Assembly: GCF_030272615.1 (NCBI RefSeq)
Contig: NC_081410.1
Coordinates: 125,925,640 to 125,989,639 of the forward strand
Length of the DNA stretch: 64,000 bases
Direction of reading: 5' to 3'
DNA from: Cryptomeria japonica
Taxonomy: Eukaryota; Streptophyta; Pinopsida; Cupressales; Cupressaceae
Program-made: the position numbers and the translations under genes
Part shown: positions 49,101 through 61,100 of the stretch, piece after piece
Numbering within the stretch: the stretch's first letter is position 1
Layout of the letters: every line of letters begins with the position of its first letter
The notes under the pieces: generated by a model
Database searches by the model: none
Seen by the model: the letters and a program-made list of their open reading frames with translations, nothing else
What the model was told of the DNA's origin: nothing

Positions 49101-52100
49101 CAATTTAATGAACTATAGTTGAGCACCAAACAAACAAGGAACCCAATCTAACTGCAAACTGGAGTCTGAAAATGTTGCAACCAATTGAACACCAAACCCA
49201 AGCAATACAATAGGCACTTCAGAAACACTTTGATCATGAAAAAGTTTTTGGTATTCCGATATTCCATGGATGCACATTCATCCAACTCATGAATTTTTAT
49301 TTTACCATCACAGACTGAGAAAGATCTTATTGTAAAGTGTTGTAGGGTTGCAACAAAAGAACTAATTACTTTTCAGCATGATATATAGAATGTACATTAG
49401 AATTTAAGGATTAAACTTCCCCCTGGATAGACCACACACTAAAATTTCTTGGAAGAGGTTGTATGTCATGTCCCCTCTTTAGTATGACATGAAACTTTAC
49501 GTGGATTTACCTATTCCAGACTCTCGTAGGCAGATGGTTGTGATGAGAGAGTCATTTTGGCGTTTATTTGGTGATTGGATGGCTCATTATGCTCTTGGAG
49601 ACATTATATTTATTATTACTTTTTATTTGGGGCCAAAATGTTATTGAGGTGCACTTTTTATTTTATGAAGTAACTTTTTATCTAAAAAGTGCAATGAGGC
49701 TTCTAGAAGATTCTATTATGGATACTTCTAGAAAGTCATGTATACTTCTAGAAAGACTAAGAGGCTTCTAGAAGATTCTATTATGGATACTTCTAGAAAG
49801 TTATGGATACTTCTAGAAAGACTAAGAGGCTTCTAGAAGATTCTATTATGTGTATAAATAGACCCCATGGGTCTCTTATTTGGCATCGAAGTCTATTTTC
49901 TCTAGTGCATCTACTTGAGCATTTGTGGAGCTTGAAGGTCTGCAAATATCATTGATCTTTGGGAACGATAACTCCCTTAGATTAGCATAACTGAGGAAGT
50001 GAAATATCTTCTGAAGGGTTGCGTTATTGGAGATGGTACTCAGCCATTTCATGTTGGATTTCAATTGAAGGTTGATTTGAGGGCTTGTATTTGGTGAATA
50101 AGGGTTTTGAATTCATCCCAGCTCAAAATTTGGTACTGCAGCCGCACAGTACGACCCAAGTACGGCCTGCAGCAGGGACAGTACGGTAGTGACAGCAGGG
50201 CATTCTTGGGACAGTCTAGTCCTCCTTTCATCAGCATTTCATAATCGGAGTTCAAGGAGCGATTTCCAGGTTCCATTGCATGGTTTTTGTTGTCAATTTT
50301 TATGATAGAAGTGCACAGTTATAACAGTCATATATGTATTCAGAAAACAGTCCATTGTAATCAGACATTGCTATCTTGTAGTTGGATTGATATAGTAGAA
50401 AAGGTGCATTGCAAGGTCATTGTTCATGTGTGATAGTTTATACATTCTCGTCATAAAATTAGTGCTCATGTGTAAGAGTTTGTAACAGTCATACATTTTT
50501 TTTAGAAAATTAGTCTACTGAACAATGCAATCAGAATTTGGGAAATTCATGATATATTAGCATTGAAGTCCTTGCATGAATATTTAGAGTTTCATTATTG
50601 TTTATTGTGTTACATTTCAATATTGGTATTGTTATCTCAATTGTACTTGACGCTCAAAACAACTATCATATTGAAACACTACATCACAAACAAAACAATT
50701 CAGTGCATGCCAAGTGTTTGACAAATTGTCTCAGTTCAGATTTGGGGTTTATTAGTGGCCTTTATAGTAAGGGTCATTACATTGTACTAGATCAGAGAGA
50801 TGATCAAGCCATACAACAACAAAAGAAATAGCTAGAGCATATAACAAAATAATTTGCATCCTAAATATCATATATGGCAGAAATTGAAATTTGAAAATAT
50901 GTTGGGCACATCATACAGTGAAGGAAGAAGTACAATAGCCAACACGTTGTATGGCTTTTTTTTGAAGTTGTATGACAACTTCAAATAGAGACTGTACAAT
51001 GTCAAAAGAAGTTGCACATGGTTGTATGATAATAAAGGACATTGAGATATTATTTAAACTTTAACAAATGAGTTTTTAATTTTTCCTTTATTGTATGGCT
51101 TATTCTCACATGTTGATCACTAAGATACAATATTAGTCATAGTGTTTCGAAGTTTGAGAATACTTTGTAACATAGTAATATATCCACTTCTTTAATTAGT
51201 ACAATAGTTTGAAGTGAATTTTTTCAAATGGCTACTAATTCATTATCATACTTGCATTTGCATTTGAGTGGCAGCATTCATTATCCTAGCATGTTGCAAC
51301 TTGGCTCTTGCTTCACAGAGTCTTGATTTTTCTATGCATGGCTCTGAGTACACATCTTCTTTATTTGAGCTCAAGTAACAACCAATACCTTGTTATGCCT
51401 TTCTACATCAATAATGTTCATGTTGGCCTTTTTGCTTTGAACATCTGGTGATGATCTCTAGGTCCACACCATTTGCATAGTAATTCCACTTTGTTCTAGT
51501 TTTTATGGCTACCTCTTGCGAAACGTCCCCATTCATCACATTGTCGATGTTGTATAATGGAAAAACCTCTGGAATTGTATTGTATCTTATTCCGACCTCC
51601 CTCTCTTTGATTTTGATTGCTACTTGAAGATGTTTCATGTTATCCTATGACTTCAATGGAGTGCTTGATGGAGTAGGCTACTCTCCTTGTGTGAAAAGCA
51701 CTTGTGTGCTCCTATTCTTTAGCTTGTATGAGCAATCTTTTATGGAATGACTCAAAACTCGACAAATGTCAGAAAATTTTCTTGGCTAGTTTCTTTCTTC
51801 GCCTTCAATTCTTTCATCATTTACAGAATGTCTCTTCTTAATGCTTGTATTGTTCCTACTTCATTGTCACTACTTCTACCTAATCCATCATCCTGAACCA
51901 TTTTTTAAGATTGTGAGGACATCTTGTATTTTCTTTCTATATCCATTGCTTTATATATGCTTTGGCATATGATGACGATAGTACAACTCATTTTTTTACT
52001 TAATGAAGGAATATGACTTTCAATAAACCATCTTTTCTTTTAACTATTAACAAGTTCCTTTTCTAAATTTACAAGTAATTCTTTGATCCTACAATTATAA

Positions 52101-55100
52101 GCTCTTACATTTGCATGCTTACCTTGTCTTGTTTGTAATTTATGCTATGATTTTATTATGATCCTGTAATGTTCCCTTGCCAATGTACGACAATATTGAG
52201 AGCGTGTGGGTGTGACCGTACGGTGAAGGTGAGGGCGAACGGTGGAGGAATGACGTACGGTGGGAGGTAAGGCGTATAGTGGGGTGTATGGTTACGGTGG
52301 GAGGTAAGGCGTACGGTGGAGGAATGGCGTACGGTGGGGGTATGGCGTACGGTGGGAGGTAAGGCGTACGATGGGCGTATGGTGGGAGGTAAGGCGTACG
52401 ATGGAGGTATGGCGTACGGTGGGAGGTAAGGCGTATGGTAGGTGTATGGTGGGCGTACGGTGGGAGGTAAGGCATACAGTAGGTGTACGGTGGGCGTACG
52501 GTGGGAGGTAAGGCGTATGGTGTGCTCTAGTGAATGTGCGGTGAAGGGTTGATCTTCCGTAAGCAATAAATTCTGAATGTATCGGATTAACAAATATGCA
52601 ACTGGAGTGATAAACAATGATGAGATTCAAGATTTGCCAAATCCGGAATGAGTACAAATAAACAGAATAGGGTGAGGGGTGAATCTCACCGAAACTGCAA
52701 ATACCAAATAGGGAGGGTCTTTCACCTCCGAAATGGCGGATACCAGATTTCCAACAGGAACTCGCACAAGAGAGAACAAAATATCAAAATTCGCATACCC
52801 ACAATAATGACTAACATGGCCATATATATGGGCTCCAAGAAACTTCCCGAAGGGTTACAAACGGGCCGACACAACCAACCGAGACTTGCCTGAACTAATT
52901 AAATAAAAGGGCCCGAAAGATTTGTTTATTAAATTTGGGGCCTTACAATAAAGTAATTAGATTTATTATTTAATTATATCGAGGACATCATAGTCCTCGC
53001 GGGCCAAAAATTGCTTGCCCTCAAGCAATTGCAGACTTGGATGCCCCAGAATTTGCTCGCCTTCCCAGGTGGCATCCTTGATGGGTAGATTCTTCCAGCG
53101 TGCAAGGAACTCCTTGACTATGCATGTTCTCAACCTCTTTTCTTTGACATCGATGATCTCCGCCGGCTCCAGAATTAGTTTGCCTTCTTCGTCGATGGGT
53201 GGCAGATCCTTGGACACTGTGATGCACCACTCGACGGCCTTCTTCAAACATGATACGTGGAAAACATTGTGAATCCGACTCCCCTCAGGAAGCTCCAACT
53301 CGTAGGCCACTTCACCCACTCTCCGAACCACCCTGTAGGGCCCATAGAAACGCAGCGTCAGCTTCTCCTTACCACTTGTCTTCAAGGAGGATTGTCTGTG
53401 CGGTTGAAGTCGGAGGTAAACCAAATCACCAACCTCAAAATTCCGCTCAATCCGGTGTCGGATAGCATACATCTTTTGTTGGTTTTGAGCCCTCTACAAG
53501 TTGTCTTTGAGAGATGTTAGGATGTCTAAACTCTCCTGAAGCCAATCTTTGGCCATCGGTGCACGACTGTCTCCCAATGCCAGGTCAACAAATGAAGAAG
53601 GTTCATAACCATACAGTTCTTTGAAAGATGGCATGCTTATTGACATGTGAAAAGTGGTGTTGTAACAGTGTTCACCCAAATGTAACCATCGAACCCAAGC
53701 CTTCTGTTGAGTTGAGACGTAGTTCTTGAGATAACCCTCCAGCCATTTGTTCACAATCTCGGTCTGTCCATTTGTCTGCGGATGGTAGCTCGTGCTGGGC
53801 GACAACGCGGTTCCTGCCAACCGAAATAACTCCATCTGGAAGGTACTCAGAAAACGACTATCCCTGTCACTGACTATGTTTCGCGGTCAACCATGTAGGC
53901 AGAACACCTCACGGAAGAACAAATCGGCTACTTGAATTGCTTGATATCCTGTGGGGATGGCAAAATCTGTGCATATTTGGTCAATCGGTCAACTATGACA
54001 AAAATGCAATCCTTTCCTTGCACTCTAGGGAGTCCAGTAATGAAATCCATTGAGATGCTATCCCATTTTTGGTCGGGAATTGGCAGAGGTTGCAGAAATC
54101 CGACTGGTCGGTTATGCTCAGATTTGTTTTGCTGGCAGGTGGAGCATTCCCTCACATACTGCAGGACGTCGGTCTTAAGCCCCTTCCAATAAAACCTTTC
54201 ACGAATCTGTCTCTAGGTTTTCAAGTATCTCGGATGTCCAGCCAAAGGAGAATCGTGCAATTCCTTCAGAATCTTTTCCTTCATCTTGGATTCGGGTACT
54301 GGATAAATTCTGTCCTTGTAATAAATGATGTCGTCAACCACCTTGTATCGGTCATCTTGCACTTGACCATCCATCAGTTTGCAGGCAAAAGTGTTCTTGG
54401 AGTATTCAACCAACAGGTATTCCTTCCAGTCAGCCGAAATTTGAGATAAAGCACATATGGAAGGCCTTCTTGATAGGGCATCAGTGACCATGTTATTCTT
54501 CCCCTTCACATATTCAATGTTGAAATCAAACGCCTAGACTTTGCTCACCTATTTTTGTTGTCGTTCATTCAGATCCCTCTGCTCCAAGAAGTATCGCAAG
54601 CTGTTGTGGTCTGTTCGCACAACAAACTTTGCCCCGACAAGGTACTGTCGAAACTTCGTTAGTGCGTGTAGGATGGCGAGCATCTCCTTGTCGTAGATGG
54701 AATACAACTGCTCAACTCTCGAGAGCTTCTGACTCTCGAATGCAATGGGGTGATGGTCTTGCATCAATACCGCTCCAATGCCTTCCCCCAAGGCATCGCA
54801 CTCCAGGATAAAAGGGTGAGTGAAGTCTAGTAATGCTAGAACCGGACATGTACTCATAACTTCTTTTAATTTGTTGAAGGTCTGTTGTGCTTGCACATTC
54901 CAACGGAAGGATCCTTTCTTTGTCAGATTTGTCAGTGGTACCCCTAGTTGTGAGAATCCTTTTACAAACCTTCTATAATAACTGCACAAACCAAAAAATC
55001 CACGCAGCTCTGAAAGAGTCTTGGGTGGAGGCCAATCCAAAATGGCCTGAATCTTCTCTTGGTGAACTTGTACCCCCTGGGCGCTGATGACGTGACCCAA

Positions 55101-58100
55101 GTACAGGACCTTGGTCATTCCAAATTCACGTTTGGATCTTTTCGGGTATAGTGATTGTGATTCCATAACCCTCAATACTTCATCCAAATGCCCCACGTGT
55201 TCCTCCCAGGTCTTGCTATAGATGAGTATGTCATCGAAGAATACCAGTAGGAACTTACGCAGTTGCTTGTTGAAGATGTGGTTCATGCAGGACTGAAAAG
55301 TGGTCGGAGCATTGGTTAATCCAAATAGCATGACCAAGAACTCATAGTGTCCGTAATGGCAGCAAAAGGCTGTCTTTTCCACATCTTGCTCCCTCATACG
55401 GATCTGATGGTAGCCAGAGCGGAGATCAATTTTGGAGAAATAGATTGCGCCATGTAGTTCGTCCAGGAGCTCATCGATCCTAGGAATAGGGTACCTATTC
55501 TTGATAGTCTTCTTGTTTAGTGCACGATAGTCGACACACATTCTGAGAGTTCTGTCCTTCTTCACCAATAACACCGAGGATGCAAAGGGGCTAGAACTGG
55601 GCCGGATCCATCCTTTATTGAGGAGTTCCTGGATTGTTTTCTCTATCTCATCTTTGAACTTCTTCGGGTGGTGATAGGGTGTGGTGATAACGGGTTTTGC
55701 TCCTTCCTCCAACTCGATGGTGTGCTCAAACCCTCAGTGTGGGGGTATACCAGGTGGAATATCAGCAAAGACCAAACTATGCTCCTCCAGAACCGACTAA
55801 AGTCCCTCATCCTGGTAGTAAGTCGGTTGCTCTTTCATAGGTTTAGTTGAGATCAAGCAATGTGCTGCCCAGACTACTTCATCATGTTTGAAGATGGCTT
55901 CCATCCTTTTGGCAGAAATCTCCCTCGGGCCGCCATTCGACATTCCCCTGAGAACCACTTTCTTACCATCCACCTCGAATGAGAACTCCATCCTTTTGAA
56001 GCTCTGCGTGTATTGGTCGAGGGTTTCCATCCATTGAATGCCCAATATGACATCCATGTCATCCAGATCTACAACAAAGAAATCATCGGTCACCGTGTAA
56101 TTTCCCATGGTGATACTCAGTTGTGGAACCAAGTGAGTGCATGATAGGAGATTGCCTCCTGCGACCTTGACATCGAACCCTTCATGCTCCTTTGTACACA
56201 AACCCCTTCGGGTGACGAGTGATGAGTTTATGAAGTTGAGCGAGGCCCCACTGTCGAGCATAACAAGAACTCGTTGCCCTTGGAGTGCACCACGTACTCT
56301 AAATACACTGCACCTTGGGGTACCAGTGTGGCAATGATGCCACCCCTCCGTACCAATGTGGAGATTCTCTCCCCCAGACTGGCAGATTCTTCCCTTGGGG
56401 TTTCGCTTTCCTCATGCTCCTCTTCTCCATCGGACATCACTTCAATAAAGTGAATCTTTCCTTTGCCCAAACATCGGTGTCGTGGTTCCCATGGTTCCTT
56501 GCAGGTGAAATAAAGCTTCTTCCTTCTGAGCTCCTATCTTGTGGCTTCATCAAGTGATGACCCCTTCGCAAAGGGTTTATCATCCTTCTCCCTCGGAACG
56601 AAAAGTGGTTTGGTATGTGCAAAATTTCTTGAAGAGGAGGATGTTGCCATGTTACGAGCCTTTTTAATTGCCTCCGTGAGCGTGCTAGGGTTGAACACTT
56701 TCACCCAACCTTTCAGTGGTTCCATCAATCTGTCCATGAACAAGACCAGCAATCTCTGCTCTGAGATGTCAGTTACCAACACGGATAGTCTCTGGAATTC
56801 TGTGATGTAATTGTCCACAAATCTCGACTGCTTTAGTTGCGTCAACTCCTTGAAATTGAGTTCTGGATCCTTCCCGTCAAATCGATCTATGAGCTTCTCT
56901 GTGAATTCGGCATAGGAGGTTATCTGGTCATGACCAAGAGTGACCATTCCATGATGCCACCATTCATGTGCGATCCCTTCCAAGTGGAGTGCTGCAAACT
57001 TGATAGCTTCATCTTCAGGCATCGGGTTGAGTTGGAAGTAAGTATCTACTTTCTAAACCCAGGCTCATGTCAAGGTCACTCCGGCCCCATCAAAGGATGA
57101 CAGGTTGATCTTGCCAACCTTCCGCTTGATGTCATGGTTATAGTGTCCATAATGGCCCCGACTTTTGCCGCCTGAGTATTTCATCTGGAGATCCACATAA
57201 TCCTTGAAGGATATGTCCCCCTCGAGATTTGCATCCCTCCAATCTTGGTTCAATTGTGCTTGCATCTCCTGAAAGGTGGGCTCTTGTTCCCCGTGTGGCG
57301 CTTCTGATTTCTGAGGAAAAGTCGGCATCAATGGCCGTGAATGTGAGCGTTGGACATTTGACCTTCCCGTGACTGAATCATCACCTTGTCCATTATGTTC
57401 TCCATTCGTTTTTCCCAAGGCCAATTGTTGTAAGGTTTCCTCCATGATTTGTTGTCGTTGTTCTCCTCTGGTTAGGGTGTCATTGAGCTGAGCTTGGCTT
57501 TTGGTTAGCTCCCTTAATAGTGCCATGACTTCTCTTGTAAGATCCTGTGGTTCCCCCATTCGATCGGCTGAACGGTACCTCCTTCAGGTGTACACTTGCA
57601 TCCACTATACGACAGGTTGGCAAGATCACAAGCTCTGATACCACTGTAATGTTCCCTTGCCAATGTACGACAATATTGAGAGCGTGTGGGTGTGACCGTA
57701 CGGTGGAGGAATGACGTACGGTGGGAGGTAAGGCGTACGGTGGGGCGTATGGTTACGGTGGGAGGTAAGGCGTACGGTGGAGGAATGGCATACGGTGGGG
57801 GTATGGCGTACGGTGGGAGGTAAGGCGTACGATGGGAGGTAAGGCATACGGAGGAGGAATGGCATACGGTGGAGGTATGGCGTACGGTGGGCATACGGTG
57901 GGAGGTAATGCGTACGATGGGCGTACAGTGGGAGGTAAGGTGTGCGGTGGAGGAATGGCATACGGTGGGAGGTAAGGCGTATGGTGTGCTCTAGTGAATG
58001 TGCGGTGAAGGGTTGATCTTCCATAAGCAATAAATTCTGAATGTATCGGATTAACAAATATGCAACTGGAGTGATAAACAATGATGAGATTCAAGATTTG

Positions 58101-61100
58101 CCAAATCCGGAACGAGTGCAAATAAACAGAATAGGGTGAGGAGTGAATCTCACCGAAATTGCAAATACCAAATAGGGAGGGTCTTTCACCTCCGAAATGG
58201 CGGATACCAAAACTCCAACAAGAATTCGCATAGGAGAGAACAAAATATCAAAATTCACATACCCACAACAATGACTAACATGGCCATATATATGGGCTCC
58301 GGGAAACTTCCCGAAGGGTTACAAACGGGCCGACACGACCAACCAAGACTTGCCTTAACTAATTAAATAAAAGGGCCCGAAAGATTTGTTTATTAAATTT
58401 GGGGCCTTACAATAAAGCAATTAGATTTATTATTTAATTATATCAGGGACATCACAGATCCTGAAGCAATTTGAATTCTTCTTCAAAGGCCTTTTTTAAT
58501 TTCTCCCAAGTATTTTGAGAGGTAGGTTCAATCTTTGTTTACCAATCAATGGCTACACCTCACAAGGTGATTAGAAAAGACCGTAGCAAGCAATCCCTCT
58601 CATCTTACCCATTTTCTGCCCAAATTGCTTCACAAGTCTTGCAGTGTCTTACAAGATACTTGAATTCATTCCTATAAACTTAGGCAACTTTTGTCTTTCT
58701 ACACTTGGGCTTAATGGTGGAGTCACCATGGTTTTACCTTGATGCAAACTTAGTGCCTAGAATCTACTGCTTAGGAAGTTCAGATTTGATCACTCAAGTG
58801 CTCCTTCAACACTCTCAAACACATGGGAGTCCTCACCTCTTCTTGTAGCTTCAGTGTCTCACATACTTGTTTGACCATCAATTTCCCTTTTGTGCCCTCG
58901 AACTCTTAGCCCTACAATTTTTAGTTTCATTTCTTCTTCTAGTAACAACTCTATGCTGGTGAAGAAGTCTTTCAACTCCATCTCCCAATGAAAAATTTCC
59001 TAATCTAGAGGAGGTTGCAGTGATTCTTCTTACCAGACTTGATTTGCAAGGTTGACCCACACTTTATCCAATAATGGAAGATGTCATGCTATTTAATGCC
59101 ACCCACTCTTCCTTGGTGTGATTATTCTTTATGGGTTGAATGTTTTGTCTCTCTAGACTACAACTTCTACTTAAGCTCCTTCTTTGACTTTTACTTTGAG
59201 ACAGACATCAGCTTGGGATTTGCACAACTTGAATCCCTTTGACTACCTCTCATACTCTTCTTCTTTCTTCCCTTTGCTCTACCAATATTAGATATTGTTT
59301 GATCTCTTGATCCTAACCACCTTGTGGCCGCTTCCTACCTTTATATGGGGTGTAAGGGAATAAATATCTTGAATCAGAACCAATTTCTTTAAGGTGAAAG
59401 CACCAATATTTACTCTTCTTTCTAATAAAACTAATACTTGAAATAATAAACTAATAGAGCAATAAAATATAACTTTAATCACACACATAGATCTTACAAA
59501 AGTAGGCCAAAGATGATTAACCAAGGATTAGACCATTTTCCTTGACTATGCAAAGGTATTTAAAGAACCTAACAGCTGCCAAATAGAACACAACTGTATA
59601 CCAGCTAACTCTTATAACTTCCCAAAAGCCGACAAACATATACATAGTCTGTTACAATCATTTAATAAAACATAATAAAGGCATTGCATGCTAACCACAT
59701 GCATCACATTATACGTGCCTTTCTATATATAATTTCAAATCTTTTGAACCTCATGTGTATAGGTGCATTTTCTGGCGCAGGCCCATACCTGAAACCCATG
59801 TGTTGGACATGATTTTGGATAAAGTGTTGTTTCTTTTATTAGGTGCACATATATGGGTTAGGCATGCACCTAAATATTGAACTTTAGCTCTTGAACTGTC
59901 TCTCTACATCAGTGCACCCCAATACACAGTTTCAGTTTGATTCAAAACAACACTAATGTCTTGTGAGGTGTGCCCTTCTACCTCAGATGCACGCTTATCA
60001 GTGTACAAGTCTTAACTTTGTCAAAAATGACTTCTTGTGAGGTGGGCCCCTAGTAGTCACATTAGCACCTTTGAAAACAAGTTAGATTTTGGGTTTGTAC
60101 CTATTCATTACGAGGTGTGCACCTATGTGTTGAGTCTAGTATATCCAATCCTTATTCTCAATTGTTCACTTCATCTTCTCACTTCACCAATTATCTAAAC
60201 TCCAAACCATCTCTTTTGAATCTGGTTCCTTCCATTATGATGTGACTTTGAGATGATACTTACCAACCTTTCCAACAGAAACCTCTTCTTTCTAGTATTC
60301 TACCATGATGAATGACTTCAAAAACTTTGTTTCATGATCCTACGGACATATAAAAGAACAAAGAACAACATGAGAAAGCAAAGAAAAAGAGCCCTGAAAC
60401 ATGTTTTGCACTTAGGAAAATGACACATGTAAATTAAAACTTGACTCAATACAAAAATTGTGCATTGGTACAACAGCTTTGTAAATGACAAGGTTCACAT
60501 AGTTTGCAGGAAAAGCAGGGACCAAACAAGCAACCAGAAAGCACGAGTCATCCCACAATGACACACAACCTAGTATGGAACTTTGGCCTGATTACTCGAG
60601 TGAGGTGCTGATATTTGCTGAAAAGTTAGCCAGTCATTCATGGTCAAACACAGCCCAAGCAACACTTTCCCACCCTAGAGCAGCCAAGGGTCAAAAATAC
60701 AATGGGAGAAACCAAGTCTTTTAGAAAGAACAGGAAACCACCGATTGCATATTCAAGAATCTAATTAATGGGATTTGAAGCAGTGGACAACTAAACTAGA
60801 ACTTTACTAACACTCTTCTAAATTCAGTGTATGGAAACTTGAGAAGCAAAGGAAGTCAGTGCTCTATGTGTAATTGACATCAATTAACGGCTTAAGATCA
60901 ATCACTGAGTATTGATTTCATTTGGTGCTTAGCACTAAGTCCTGCCAAGCATACTGATAGGAGAAGCTTTGAGTGACTTAGTGAAGTTTCTTCATCTATA
61001 TTAGGCTAACTGATGAAACTGAAGGACCTTATGAAGGTCAGCAAATTAATTTGATCTCTGGAGAATTTATCAGTGTAACACATCAAGTCTTGAAAGGCTT

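Larger units (their letters stand above)
49464..50781 (+). mobile_element. Solo LTR with heat-shock-element array
   Basis: Flanked by the 5-bp duplication TTGTA (49459-49463, 50782-50786). Begins TGTCATGTCCCC and ends GGGTCATTACA. U3 contains seven TTCTAGAA sites in three ~60-bp tandem units, followed by a TATA box at 49853. This places the likely start of transcription near 49885 and gives plus-strand polarity. No coding region. Confidence 0.88.
52165..58456 (-). mobile_element. Ty3/gypsy chromovirus, complete structure, decayed coding
   Basis: Flanked by the 5-bp duplication GATCC (52160-52164, 58457-58461). On the minus strand: 5' LTR 58456-57645, primer site 57643-57632 (TGGTATCAGAGC), gag, protease, reverse transcriptase, RNase H, integrase, chromodomain, purine stretch GCGAGGAC at 53000-52993, then 3' LTR 52992-52165. 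This order and the C-terminal chromodomain define a plant chromovirus; the clade cannot be set by eye. Coding is broken by about ten stops and two frameshifts. Confidence 0.95.

Noticed and set aside
52140-52657. Overlapping Pro/His/Tyr-rich minus-strand frames (RTPYLPPYA-type repeats), also at 57514-58121
   Set aside because: They are translations of the LTR minisatellite in several frames, without start context or family resemblance.
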